A DNA stretch of 64,000 nt. Source: Acrocarpospora phusangensis. GTDB taxonomy: Bacteria > Actinomycetota > Actinomycetes > Streptosporangiales > Streptosporangiaceae. Position numbers and translations under genes: made by a program. Location of the stretch: the NCBI RefSeq assembly GCF_016862995.1, contig NZ_BOOA01000024.1:47220-111219 (forward strand). The letters run 5' to 3'. Below, piece after piece: positions 17,146 through 25,690 of the stretch. How positions within the stretch are numbered: the stretch's first letter is position 1; each line of letters begins with the position of its first letter. The notes below the pieces were generated by a model. That model did no database searches. It worked only from the letters and a program-made list of their open reading frames with translations, and was not told the origin of the DNA.

Positions 17146-17571
17146 ATGGAATCTGAGACCGTGCGCTTCGACACCAAGATCGCTGTCCTGTTGCGGGACG
17201 ACCTTCTGGTGTGGCAGCGGCTGAACGTTACGGCCTTTCTGGTGGGCGGGGTGGGCGCCGCTGTACCGGAGGTGATCGGCGAGCCTTACCGCGACGCCGA
17301 TGGCGGGACCTATCTGCCGATGTTCCGGCAGCCGGTGCTGGTGTTCGAGGCGAGCAAGGAGCAGCTGTCCGCGGCCCACGGCAGGGCGATGTCCCGCGAA
17401 CTGCCGATGTCGATCTTCACGTCGGATCTGTTCGGGACCGGTCATGACGCCGCCAACCGGGCGGCGGTCCGCGCGGTCGGGACGGCCGCACTCGACCTGG
17501 TCGGGATAGCCGTCCATGGCCCTCGCAACGCGGTGGACCGGGTGACGAAGGGAGCACGCATGCACCCGTGA
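17146..17571 (+). CDS. DUF2000 family protein
   Basis: 141 residues from ATG 17146. Recognisable DUF2000 pattern: KIAVLLRDDLLVWQRLNVTAFLVGG at the N-terminus, IGEPYRDADGGTYLPMFRQPVLVFEA, then FGTGHDAANRAAVRAVGTAALDLVGIAVHGPRNAVDRVTKGARMHP. Members resemble the peptidyl-tRNA hydrolase II fold and are of unknown function. The gene is divergent from the AraC-type regulator, starting 49 bp away, so the two likely share control. Confidence 0.85.
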   Translation: MESETVRFDTKIAVLLRDDLLVWQRLNVTAFLVGGVGAAVPEVIGEPYRDADGGTYLPMFRQPVLVFEASKEQLSAAHGRAMSRELPMSIFTSDLFGTGHDAANRAAVRAVGTAALDLVGIAVHGPRNAVDRVTKGARMHP

Positions 17572-17625
17572 TCGCCTCAGCCGGACGGGCCACGTGGCTG
17601 GCACGGCCAGGCAGAGGGAAGGATC

Positions 17626-17742
17626 GGACCCAGGGCGCGCGTCCTCCCGCTGTCCGAGGAACCGGCGCTCGCCTACCACTTCATCGAACTCGAGGGCGCG
17701 CGTCTCCCCTGCCGGATGGTGCGCGTCGCTCTATCCAGCGCC
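17626..17742 (+). pseudogene. Possible decayed coding remnant upstream of the membrane-protein gene
   Basis: The 261 bp between the DUF2000 stop and ATG 17833 hold no complete gene. One frame shows strong coding bias and a protein-like string: RVLPLSEEPALAYHFIELEG followed by ARLPCRMVRVALS, with no start codon and degenerate sequence beyond. It is in frame with the downstream gene but lies ahead of its natural start. No family recognised. Confidence 0.25.
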
Positions 17743-17832
17743 CCCAGATCGCTGCCCCAGGCCACCAGCGCGCGTGCTCCCGGTCGACTGGGGCGCGTTG
17801 CCCCGGTTCGGGGGGCTGCGGTATCAACGGGC

Positions 17833-18933
17833 ATGGGATCGATCGTGATCGACCTGGCTGTCGGGCTGCTGGCCGTCTACGTCGTCTTCTCCCTGCTGAT
17901 CAACGGCATCGTCGAAGGCATCGTGAAGTTCCGGGGGCTGCGTGGCCGGTTCCTGTGGGAGCACCTGCGCGACGAGCTCGATCCGCAGCGGCCGGCGGGC
18001 AGTCCCGCGAAGCTCTGGCGGTGGCTGGCGGGGCTGCCGCTGGTCGGGTCGATGGCGGGGCACAGTTTCCGGGAGATCCTCGATCCGTACCGGCCGAGGG
18101 CGGCGCGTAGCACGATGCGGTTCGCGCGCCAGTTGGTGATGGGCGGCAAGGACCACCGGCCGTTCTTCGAGCAGGCCGGGAGCCCGGCGATGGAGGAGCC
18201 CGTGGCGCTCGCGGATCTGCTGCACCAGCGGCTGCGCGCGATCGACGATCCGGAGCGCGGCGGGCGGAGCGGGATCAAGCGGATCTCGCCGAACCTGTTC
18301 GCCCGCGCGATGGCGGAGATCGTGGAGGAGCTGGGCGGGGCCGAGCAGGCGGTGGTCAGGCTGCGGGCCGGCGGGAACCCGTTCTCCCGGTCACTGCATC
18401 TGATCAGGCAGAAAGCGGGCGACGATGTCGAGAAGCTGCACCAGGCCATGGAGGAGTGGTTCACGATCCAGGACCAGTTCGTGTCGGGGCTGTTCCGGCG
18501 GCATCTGCTGCGCGTCATCATGGTCGTCGCGTTCGGGCTGACCTGCCTGTTCGCGGTGGACACCCTCGCCTACGTCCAGGACATCGTGAACGACAACGCG
18601 CTGCGTGCGCACCTGGCGTCCGACGGCGGGATCGACGACGCGGCGGTGCCGAGCATGATGCCGTGCCCACCCGGCGGCCCGGCCGACGTGTGCGTGGCGA
18701 TGGAACTCGGCAGGCCGGCCCTGATCGAGGTGTTCGCGCACTCCCCCGTCCGCCTGACCTTCCCGCCGTACGGCCCGCCGACGCTGGTCCTGGACGTCGA
18801 GGGCTGGTGGGATCGGCTGACGGACTCCAACCACTGGCTGGGCTACGGCGTGACGTTCGTGGCGCTGGCCATCGGCTCCAGTTTCTGGTGGAACGTCGTC
18901 CTGTCCATCGTGGGCATGCGCCCCCGCCGCTGA
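17833..18933 (+). CDS. Membrane protein of unknown function
   Basis: 366 residues from ATG 17833; the frame is open further upstream, but the first membrane helix starts right after this ATG (IVIDLAVGLLAVYVVFSLLINGIVEGI). A cytoplasmic-type domain of ~200 charged residues follows (for example HLIRQKAGDDVEKLHQAMEEWF), then a second helix (LRVIMVVAFGLTCLFAVDTLAYV), an outside loop with two cysteines (MPCPPGGPADVCV), and a C-terminal helix pair (WLGYGVTFVALAIGSSFWWNVVLSIVG). No enzyme motif is visible. Related proteins are scattered through actinobacteria as hypothetical membrane proteins. Confidence 0.75.
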   Translation: MGSIVIDLAVGLLAVYVVFSLLINGIVEGIVKFRGLRGRFLWEHLRDELDPQRPAGSPAKLWRWLAGLPLVGSMAGHSFREILDPYRPRAARSTMRFARQLVMGGKDHRPFFEQAGSPAMEEPVALADLLHQRLRAIDDPERGGRSGIKRISPNLFARAMAEIVEELGGAEQAVVRLRAGGNPFSRSLHLIRQKAGDDVEKLHQAMEEWFTIQDQFVSGLFRRHLLRVIMVVAFGLTCLFAVDTLAYVQDIVNDNALRAHLASDGGIDDAAVPSMMPCPPGGPADVCVAMELGRPALIEVFAHSPVRLTFPPYGPPTLVLDVEGWWDRLTDSNHWLGYGVTFVALAIGSSFWWNVVLSIVGMRPRR

Positions 18934-19086
18934 CTTCCGGCGGGCCTCAAAACCGGCCGCGCGCCGTGGAACAACCAGGAAACAAGATCGTCCGCTCACC
19001 TTAACAAACCGGTCATATCGTGCGAACCACTCGGCGCTCCTGATCATCGCAGGGGCTCCACCGGTTCGTACGAGTAAGGCCCTCCC

Positions 19087-21927
19087 TTGAGCAATCTCCT
19101 CCGCCGCGCGCGAGGTCTCGCCGCGGTACTCACGCTCGCCTGCCTGCCTTCCGCCCTCGTCACGGGGACCGCTTCGGCGGACCCCACGCCCGCCGACACG
19201 GTGGCCTCCGGGCCGCAGTGGTCCGTCACCCGTGTCGCGGGCGGTTTCCGCGTCACCCTCGAACTCACCGGGGAACTGCCCGTCATCGGCAGCGCCCCCA
19301 TCCTGTCGGCAGACGGCAAGGTCCTCGGCCCGGCCACGGAATCCGCCGACGGGAAGTCCCTCTCCCTCGTCACCACCGACTCCTCGGTGCTGGCGGCCAC
19401 CTCGGTGACGACCGACATCCCGGCGTCGCCGGAACAGCCGTCCTCCGCCCGTACGGCCCCGGGCGCGACGGCCGCCCAGCCGTTCGCCCCGCTGAGCGTG
19501 CTGCAGACCGACCCGTCGGCTCCCGGACCGCACCACGTCTCCGAGGGCGTCTACGACTTCGGCGACCTGGCGATCCCGCTGCTCAACATCGGCGGCGTAC
19601 GCGGCGAGCTGACCGGCAAGATCTACCTGCCGGACGGCCGCGGCCGCAAGCCCGTCGTGATCTTCTTACACGGCCGCCACGCCTCGTGCTTCGGCTCGGG
19701 CGCGGCCAACCCGGCGCGCTGGCCCTGCCGCCCCTCGCCGGACAGCCCCTCCCAGCGTGCGACGATCCCCAGCTACCTCGGGTACGACGCACCCGCCCGC
19801 GCCCTGGCCGGCAACGGCTACGCGGTGGTCTCCATCTCGGCCAACTCCATCAACGCCAACGACAACCAGCTCGCCGCCGACTACGGCGCCCAGGCCCGCG
19901 GCCAGCTGATCCTCGACACCCTCACCATGCTGGAGCGGGCCGACGACGGCGACCCCGTCGTCTACCACGACACGTTCACCAACCGCGACGTCACCCTCGC
20001 CCAGGCGCTCACCGGCGACATCACCCCCGCCGACCTGGTACGCGCGTTCGACCTCAACAACGTCGGAATCATGGGCCACTCCCGCGGCGGCGAAGGAGTG
20101 GTCGCGGCGGCCACCCTCAACGACGCCCTCCCGCTCTGGCAGCAGCACGGCATCAAGGCGGTGCTCCCGCTCGCGCCCGTGGACTACGACCGCATCTCCC
20201 TGCCGAACGCGGCGACGGCCACGATCCTGCCGTACTGCGACGGAGACGTGGAGAACCTGATGGGCCAGCACATCGTGGACGACTCGCGGCACAGCTTCGA
20301 CGACGACGTGCTGCGCTCGGCGGTGCTGGTGATGGGCACGAACCACAACTTCTTCAACACCATCTGGACCCCCGGCGGCTGGCCGTCGGGCACCGCCGAC
20401 GACTGGGTGTCGCTGGCCACCGGCGCGAGCGACCCGGTCTGCAACCCGTCCGCCCCGGGTACGACGCGGCTCACGGCCGCCCAGCAAGTGCAGGTGGGCG
20501 CCACGTACATGGCGGGCTTCTTCCGGCTCACGCTCGGCGGCGAGAAGCAGTTCCAGCCGCTGTTCGACGGCTCGGCCGTGACCGCGCCCTCCACGTCCTT
20601 CGCGGGCATCTCGGTGGCCGCGACGCAGCCGGCGAAGTCGCGGACGGACATCGCCACCTTCGAGCGGGCCGACCCGGCCGTGCGAGTCTCCGGTGACGCG
20701 ACGGCCGGCACCTGTGTGAACATGGGCGGCAGCGGCGGCGTGCAGCTCCCGCAGACGCTGCCGCACTGCACGACCACGCTCAACTCGGCGGCCGTGCCGC
20801 ACTGGTCTCCCGCGCTGTGGGCGTTCAACATCCCGTCCTCGCCGATGCTGCACCTGACGTGGACGTCGCCGAGCGGGCAGGTGTCCGTCGCCGTCCCGCC
20901 CGCCGCCCGCGACATCAGCCGCTTCGAGCAGCTGTCGGTGAAGATGGCCGCGGACGAGTTCGTCGCCACCGGCACCGACGTCGTCGTCAGCGTGCTGGAC
21001 GGCTCGGGGAACACCTGGTCGTCGCCGGTCTCCGCGCTCAACCCGGCCGCCGTCACCCGCCTGCCGGGCGTCAGCTCGCCGTGGCTCCGCAAGGTGATCC
21101 TCCAGCAGGTGACGATCCCGACGTCGTCCCTGATCGGCGTCAACCTGACCGACGTCCGCGAAGTGCGCTTCTCCGCCGGTACGGCCTCCGGCGGCGTCTA
21201 CCTCTCCGACCTCTCCGCGGAGAACCGTTCGGTCGGCGCACGCTCTCCCCGGCAGCAGACGGCGGTCAACCTGGTGGCCGCCAACGTCGAGGAGGGCTCC
21301 GGCCCGGGCAACGCCGAGATCGCGGCCGTCCTGTCGGCGCGAACCGGCCACCCGGTCACCGCGTACGTCAGCGTCTTCGGCTCGGCCACCGGCCGGACCG
21401 GCATCAGCATGCGCGAGGTCGCCTTCGCGCCCGGCCAGATCTGCGTGCCGGTTCCGGTGACGACGCTCGGCGACCAGCTGCCCAGCTCCACTCCCGCCAC
21501 GTCGTTCAAGGTGTCGGCGACCAACGTGGCCGGCGGCGTCATGGGCGACAAGGGCTTCACCACCTTCACCGTACGCGAAGACGACGGCGTCACCGGCGGA
21601 ACCCCGGCCCCCCAGGTCGGCGTGCCGGGCGACGTCTGCGCCGAGTACGCGGCGTCGCTGAAGCCCGGCTACCTGCACGTCGCGGGCGTCGTGACCGCCG
21701 GGGCGACGTCCACGCTCAGCGCGGACGGCTACCGGGCCGGTGAGAGCGTGGAGTTCCGCCTGGACTCGACGCCGCTCGGCCGCGCGGTCGCGGACGGCGC
21801 CGGCGCGGTCTCCTTCACCGCGGCGATCCCGGCGGGCACCCCCGCCGGAAAGGTGACGCTGACGGCGACGGGCGCCGGTTCCGCGTACACGACCACGACG
21901 AAGATGAAGGTCCGACCGGCTCCGTGA
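19087..21927 (+). CDS. Large secreted alpha/beta hydrolase with C-terminal beta domains
   Basis: 946 residues from TTG 19087, the only start that keeps the signal peptide (NLLRRARGLAAVLTLACL, cleavage near TASA). Domains: N-terminal linker to ~150; alpha/beta hydrolase to ~480 with oxyanion strand KPVVIFLHGRHAS, nucleophile Ser332 in MGHSRGGEG and a candidate His in GTNHNFF; a beta-sandwich to ~720; a Calx-beta-like segment (NVEEGSGPGNAEIAAVLSAR); and an Ig-like C-terminus. It resembles secreted platelet-activating-factor-hydrolase/chlorophyllase-like esterases. An in-frame TTA leucine codon sits at 19666-19668. A 16-bp stem terminator follows. Substrate unknown, probably a polymeric or lipid ester outside the cell. 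Confidence 0.85.
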   Translation: MSNLLRRARGLAAVLTLACLPSALVTGTASADPTPADTVASGPQWSVTRVAGGFRVTLELTGELPVIGSAPILSADGKVLGPATESADGKSLSLVTTDSSVLAATSVTTDIPASPEQPSSARTAPGATAAQPFAPLSVLQTDPSAPGPHHVSEGVYDFGDLAIPLLNIGGVRGELTGKIYLPDGRGRKPVVIFLHGRHASCFGSGAANPARWPCRPSPDSPSQRATIPSYLGYDAPARALAGNGYAVVSISANSINANDNQLAADYGAQARGQLILDTLTMLERADDGDPVVYHDTFTNRDVTLAQALTGDITPADLVRAFDLNNVGIMGHSRGGEGVVAAATLNDALPLWQQHGIKAVLPLAPVDYDRISLPNAATATILPYCDGDVENLMGQHIVDDSRHSFDDDVLRSAVLVMGTNHNFFNTIWTPGGWPSGTADDWVSLATGASDPVCNPSAPGTTRLTAAQQVQVGATYMAGFFRLTLGGEKQFQPLFDGSAVTAPSTSFAGISVAATQPAKSRTDIATFERADPAVRVSGDATAGTCVNMGGSGGVQLPQTLPHCTTTLNSAAVPHWSPALWAFNIPSSPMLHLTWTSPSGQVSVAVPPAARDISRFEQLSVKMAADEFVATGTDVVVSVLDGSGNTWSSPVSALNPAAVTRLPGVSSPWLRKVILQQVTIPTSSLIGVNLTDVREVRFSAGTASGGVYLSDLSAENRSVGARSPRQQTAVNLVAANVEEGSGPGNAEIAAVLSARTGHPVTAYVSVFGSATGRTGISMREVAFAPGQICVPVPVTTLGDQLPSSTPATSFKVSATNVAGGVMGDKGFTTFTVREDDGVTGGTPAPQVGVPGDVCAEYAASLKPGYLHVAGVVTAGATSTLSADGYRAGESVEFRLDSTPLGRAVADGAGAVSFTAAIPAGTPAGKVTLTATGAGSAYTTTTKMKVRPAP

Positions 21928-21931
21928 CGCT

Positions 21932-21970
21932 GAGCGGTGCGGCCGGGCAGACGTCCCGGCCGCACCGCTC
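21932..21970. terminator. Bidirectional hairpin terminator
   Basis: A perfect 16-bp GC-rich stem (21932-21947 with 21955-21970) around a 7-base loop, placed 4 bp after the stop of the hydrolase and 11 bp before the stop of the convergent esterase gene. Confidence 0.88.
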
Positions 21971-21981
21971 AATCGGCAGTC

Positions 21982-22890
21982 TTATCCACCGGGGCCGCGC
22001 TGCGCGGCGAAGAAGGTCCAGATGGTCGTCGTGGCGGCGAACGCGTTCGAGGGTTCGTCGAGGCCGAGAGCCTCGCGGAGCGCCGAGTCGCGGCCGCCCG
22101 GCCACTGGTGGCCCGCTCCCGACACTGTGACCAGGTCGACGGCGCGGCCGTTCGCGCAGGTGGCGGTGGAGATCGTGCTCGGCCCCTCGGTGCGTACGGC
22201 GGCCGCGCCGCAGCCTCCGGCCGTACGCCATCGGGTGATCAGGTCGGGCACGGGCGGGCCGTCGACGGCGACCTGGCCGATGCCGGGGCTGCCGTCGTAC
22301 CGGACGCGCCGGTCGGTGAGGCCGTGGATGTGGATCAGCGAGGACCGTCCCGGCTGGGGGCACTGTCCCAGGAGGGTGCCGGCGACGGGGGCGATGGCGG
22401 CGAACAGGTCGGTGTCGCAGGCCAGGCGGTAGGAGAGCATGGCGCCGTTGGACATGCCGGTGGCGTACACGCGGGAGGGGTCGACGGGCAGGTCGCGCCG
22501 GATCACGGTGACGACCGCGGTGACGAAGGCCACGTCGTCGATGTCCTGCGCGCCGGGTTTGCCGCAGCAGCCCGCGCCTACGTTCCACGCGCGGGAGAGG
22601 CCGTCGGGGTAGGCGACCACGAACCGGCCGGTGTCGGCCATGGGGTTCCAGCCGTAGTCCCGTTCGGCTTGCGCGCCGCTGCCGAAGGCGCCGTGCAGCA
22701 TGACCACCAGGGGCGCCTCCGCGGGCAGTTCGCTGGGGCGGTACACGTGGAATGTGCGGGTCTGGCCGTCGACCACGATCGTGTGGTCCGAGCGGCCGAC
22801 GGGGATGACGTCACCTGCTTCGGCGGGCACGCAGGCGACCGCGCCGGCCAGGAGGACGAGCGCGCTCAGCGCCCGCGCGAACCGGGGCAT
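21982..22890 (-). CDS. Secreted PHB-depolymerase/feruloyl-esterase-family hydrolase (LpqC-like)
   Basis: 302 residues. The signal sequence RFARALSALVLLAGAVACVPA has a cysteine at 20 that could be a weak lipobox. Family features: LVVMLHGAFGSG (oxyanion loop), VYATGMSNGAMLSYRLAC (nucleophile Ser in GMSNGAM), HIHGLTDRRVRYDG (Asp) and SGAGHQWPGG (His), so the triad is complete. Relatives hydrolyse short-chain esters, polyhydroxybutyrate oligomers or feruloylated sugars. It converges with the larger secreted hydrolase; the shared terminator lies between them. Confidence 0.88.
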   Translation of the reverse strand: MPRFARALSALVLLAGAVACVPAEAGDVIPVGRSDHTIVVDGQTRTFHVYRPSELPAEAPLVVMLHGAFGSGAQAERDYGWNPMADTGRFVVAYPDGLSRAWNVGAGCCGKPGAQDIDDVAFVTAVVTVIRRDLPVDPSRVYATGMSNGAMLSYRLACDTDLFAAIAPVAGTLLGQCPQPGRSSLIHIHGLTDRRVRYDGSPGIGQVAVDGPPVPDLITRWRTAGGCGAAAVRTEGPSTISTATCANGRAVDLVTVSGAGHQWPGGRDSALREALGLDEPSNAFAATTTIWTFFAAQRGPGG

Positions 22891-23045
22891 CGTGTCGGTC
22901 CCTTCGCCTGCGGCGGGCCCGCCGGAGTCACGGCGGGCCTGGACTCCATCATGCGCCGAATCCCTCCGCCGCGCGGGGACAGCGGATCGCGGTCACCTGC
23001 ACGTGCGCACCCGGATACGCGGTCGGCCCGGAGGAGGTGCGCGCC

Positions 23046-24233
23046 TCAGTCCCTCGGGTCGCCGGCCGTGCGTGGGCCCGTGAGCAGGCGGAGCGCGAGC
23101 CGTACCGGGCTGTGGCGGGTGGCGCGGGCGAAGGTGGTCTCGCCGAGGGCGATGCGGCGGAACTCGCGCCAGCCGACGGGTGTGCGGGCGAGTAGCGCGT
23201 GCATGATGCGCGGGTGGCGCTCGAAGGCGGCGAGGAACGTCGCCCCGGCGCTCATCTCCTGGGCCAGGGTGGATGCGATCCGCTCGGCGTACTCCGCCTG
23301 AAGCCACTCGGGGTCCTTCTGGACGGCCTCGGCCGCGAGCCGCCCCGCCATGCTCCCCGACCGGACCGCGAAGGAGATCCCCTCCCGGGTCCACGGTTCG
23401 AGCAGACCGGCCGCGTCGCCGCACAGCACGACCCTGCCCTTGCCCAGCGGCGACCGCGGCGTACGGCACCTGGTCAGATGCCCGGAATCCTGCACGACCT
23501 TCGCGTCCTGCAGTCCCTGCTGCCGCAGGAACGCGGCGAGGTAGTCCCGCGTCTCCCCGGGAGCGCCCTTCCGCGCGATGACCCCCACCGTCAGCCGCTC
23601 CCCTTTGGGGAACACCCACGCGTACGACCCCGGAATCGGCCCCCAGTCGAGATGGATGCGGTTCCGCCACGCGTCCGCGTGGTCCCCCGCCTCCAGCTCC
23701 ACTTCGAGCCCGAGGTCCACCTGGCTCAGCTCCACCCCCACGAACCGGCCCGTACGGCTGGCGCTCCCGTCCGCCCCGACGACATGCCGCGCCCGCACCG
23801 GACCCCGGTTCGTCCCCAGGACGACCGTGTCGCCCTCCTCGGCGATCGACGTCACGGTGGTTTCCAGCCGCGCGACGGCCCCTTCCCGGACCGCCCTGGC
23901 CAGCAGCGCGTCGTCGAATTCGGCCCGATCGACCAGCGAGAGGATGCGCTTCCGCGACTCCCTGCGCAGCACGGACTTCCCGTCCCGGCTGAAGGTCGTG
24001 GCGAAGATCTCCTGCCGGACCGGCACGTCGAGGTCGCCGGGCAGCGATCCGAGCGTCTGGCCGATGAGCCCTCCCCCGCAGGTCTTGTACCGGGGAAACC
24101 GCGACCGGTCCAGGATCAGCGTGTCCGCCCCCAGCCGGGCCGCCGCCAGGGCCGCGCTGCTTCCCGCCGGACCCGCGCCGATGACGACGACATCATGCGC
24201 AACGTCATGCGCAACCGAGCTGTCCCGTGCCAT
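23046..24233 (-). CDS. Geranylgeranyl-reductase-family FAD oxidoreductase
   Basis: 395 residues. DVVVIGAGPAGSSAALAAARLGADTLILDRSRFPRYKTCGGGL is the FAD Rossmann motif plus the PxxKxCGGG signature of geranylgeranyl reductases. The second motif is GRVVLCGDAAGLLEPWTREGISFAVRSG. These enzymes saturate isoprenoid double bonds (menaquinone side chain, lipid or carotenoid chains). The N-terminus contains a tandem 12-bp duplication (VAHDVAHD). No prenyl-synthase gene is adjacent, so the isoprenoid substrate is open. Confidence 0.88.
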   Translation of the reverse strand: MARDSSVAHDVAHDVVVIGAGPAGSSAALAAARLGADTLILDRSRFPRYKTCGGGLIGQTLGSLPGDLDVPVRQEIFATTFSRDGKSVLRRESRKRILSLVDRAEFDDALLARAVREGAVARLETTVTSIAEEGDTVVLGTNRGPVRARHVVGADGSASRTGRFVGVELSQVDLGLEVELEAGDHADAWRNRIHLDWGPIPGSYAWVFPKGERLTVGVIARKGAPGETRDYLAAFLRQQGLQDAKVVQDSGHLTRCRTPRSPLGKGRVVLCGDAAGLLEPWTREGISFAVRSGSMAGRLAAEAVQKDPEWLQAEYAERIASTLAQEMSAGATFLAAFERHPRIMHALLARTPVGWREFRRIALGETTFARATRHSPVRLALRLLTGPRTAGDPRD

Positions 24234-24245
24234 CCCGTAATACTC

Positions 24246-24797
24246 TCAGGCTCCCGAGGCCCGGGACGCCTCCGCGGAGCGGGCCCGGTAGGCGGCCACG
24301 TTGGTGCGATTGCCGCAGTATTCGTACGAGTGCCACCGCCGGGTACGGCTCCGCGTGGTGTCGTAGAACACCTCCTGGCACTCGTCGTTGGCGCAGAACC
24401 GCAGACGGGACCAGTTGCCCGCCGACACCAGGTCGGCGACCTCGCGGGTGATGCGCCCGGCGACGGGATCCCCGGTGACCTGCCGGAGCTCCACCCGGCC
24501 GGGCGTGGAGAAGTCCTGCAGGAAGGTGACGGCGGAGGCGCGCCCGGTCAGCGCGGCCCACGCGCCGGGGTCGTCGGCTCCGACCAGGCCGAGGAGGTCG
24601 GAACGCAGCGCGCGGACGAGGCCGAGCCGCTCCGCCGAAATCACCCCGTCGTGCCCGAAAGGACGCAGCACCTCCGCGGCCCGCGCGGGATCGTCCAGCT
24701 TGTCGCCCAGGTTCGCGTACGGGCGCGAGTTCAGCAGATCCACGAGCGCGACCACGGCATCGGGAACCGCCCCATCCCGATCGGTTCGCGTCGCCAT
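24246..24797 (-). CDS. CGNR zinc-finger regulator (ABATE domain)
   Basis: 183 residues from ATG 24797; ATG 24818 is also in frame. N-terminal ABATE-type helical domain (LVDLLNSRPYANLGDKLDDP) and a C-terminal CGNR zinc finger: CANDEC, then RRWHSYEYCGNRTNVAAYRAR, giving four cysteine ligands. Members are predicted stress-responsive transcription factors. The promoter side faces a 5'-truncated alcohol dehydrogenase at 24842, a plausible former target. Twelve bases separate this gene from the upstream flavoprotein start. Confidence 0.88.
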   Translation of the reverse strand: MATRTDRDGAVPDAVVALVDLLNSRPYANLGDKLDDPARAAEVLRPFGHDGVISAERLGLVRALRSDLLGLVGADDPGAWAALTGRASAVTFLQDFSTPGRVELRQVTGDPVAGRITREVADLVSAGNWSRLRFCANDECQEVFYDTTRSRTRRWHSYEYCGNRTNVAAYRARSAEASRASGA

Positions 24798-24841
24798 CCC
24801 CCCAGTATAGGGCGACATGGTCTTTATCCGAACGACCTTTA

Positions 24842-25219
24842 CATGCTCCGACGCCCGCCGACCCGGCCGAGGCGCTGCGGGAACTCGGCGGCGCGGCGGC
24901 GATCATCAGCTCCACGTCCACCGGCGCGTCCAAGTCGGGGCTGCTCCCCGGGCTGGCCCCGCGCGGCCGGCTGGTCGTCGTGGGGGGCGGGTTCGACCCG
25001 ATCTCCGTACAGCCCGCCGACCTGCTCTTCGGGACCCGCTCGATCGTGGGCAGCCTGGTCGGCAGCTCGATCGAGAACGAGGACAATCTCGCGTTCGCCC
25101 GGGATCAGGGCATCCGGTCGATGAACGAGGTCATGCCGCTGGCGGAGGCGCCGAAGGCGTACGAGCGGATGAAGTCGGGGCGGGCGCGGTTCCGGGTGGT
25201 GCTGGACACGACCGCCTGA
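24842..25219 (+). pseudogene. 5'-truncated MDR-family (zinc-type) alcohol dehydrogenase
   Basis: The frame encodes only the last ~125 residues of a medium-chain dehydrogenase: an ALRELGGAAAIISST strand of the Rossmann domain, RGRLVVVGGGFDPISV, FGTRSIVGSLVGSS, then MPLAEAPKAYERMKSGRARFRVVLD, which is the standard C-terminus. The catalytic zinc region and the GxGxxG are gone, and no start codon or ribosome site precedes the fragment. The break lies just upstream of the CGNR gene, suggesting a deletion between the two. Confidence 0.75.
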
Positions 25220-25231
25220 CGGTACGCGGGT

Positions 25232-25690
25232 TCAGAGGCGGACCCAGGCCGTGACCACGGACGTCCCGTCGGCGGGGGTCACCCGCAGCCGGAACGGGCC
25301 GTGGCCGGCCAGGTCCACCGCGAACCGGCCCGACTCGTCCGTTCTGAGCGTGGTCTGCTCGTCGCGTCGCTGCACGCCGACGTCGGCCGGGCCGGGCGGC
25401 AGCAGCCTGCCCACCAGCCTGCTGGCCGTACCCGTGTCGGAGACCTCCATCTCGACCGTGACGGCGCCCGACTCGAAAGTGAGCGCGCGCGGCCCGGCCG
25501 GGCCCCGGACCAGGGCGGCGGAGCTCTCCCAGAGCGAGTCGAAGGTGAGCTGGGCGAGTTCCGCGTCGAGCGCGCGCACCGCGAAGGCGTACATGGCGTG
25601 GTCGAAGAGGGTGAGAGGGACCGGGTCGAAGCGCTCGGCGGCGCCGCGCAGTTCCTCTTCCGGGCCGGTGTATTCGTCCATGGCCTTCAT
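25232..25690 (-). CDS. Small protein coupled to the ECF sigma gene; candidate sigma partner or protease substrate
   Basis: 152 residues from ATG 25690, which overlaps the sigma factor stop as ATGA, so translation is coupled. The N-half is helical (FDPVPLTLFDHAMYAFAVRALDAELAQLTFDS). The C-half is a beta-sandwich like carboxypeptidase-regulatory domains (RTDESGRFAVDLAGHGPFRLRV). There is no membrane helix and no zinc-binding anti-sigma motif. In a locus with an ECF sigma, a subtilase and a TPR-CHAT protease, such a coupled gene is a natural candidate for a sigma regulator or a CHAT substrate, but that is inference. Confidence 0.8.
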   Translation of the reverse strand: MKAMDEYTGPEEELRGAAERFDPVPLTLFDHAMYAFAVRALDAELAQLTFDSLWESSAALVRGPAGPRALTFESGAVTVEMEVSDTGTASRLVGRLLPPGPADVGVQRRDEQTTLRTDESGRFAVDLAGHGPFRLRVTPADGTSVVTAWVRL

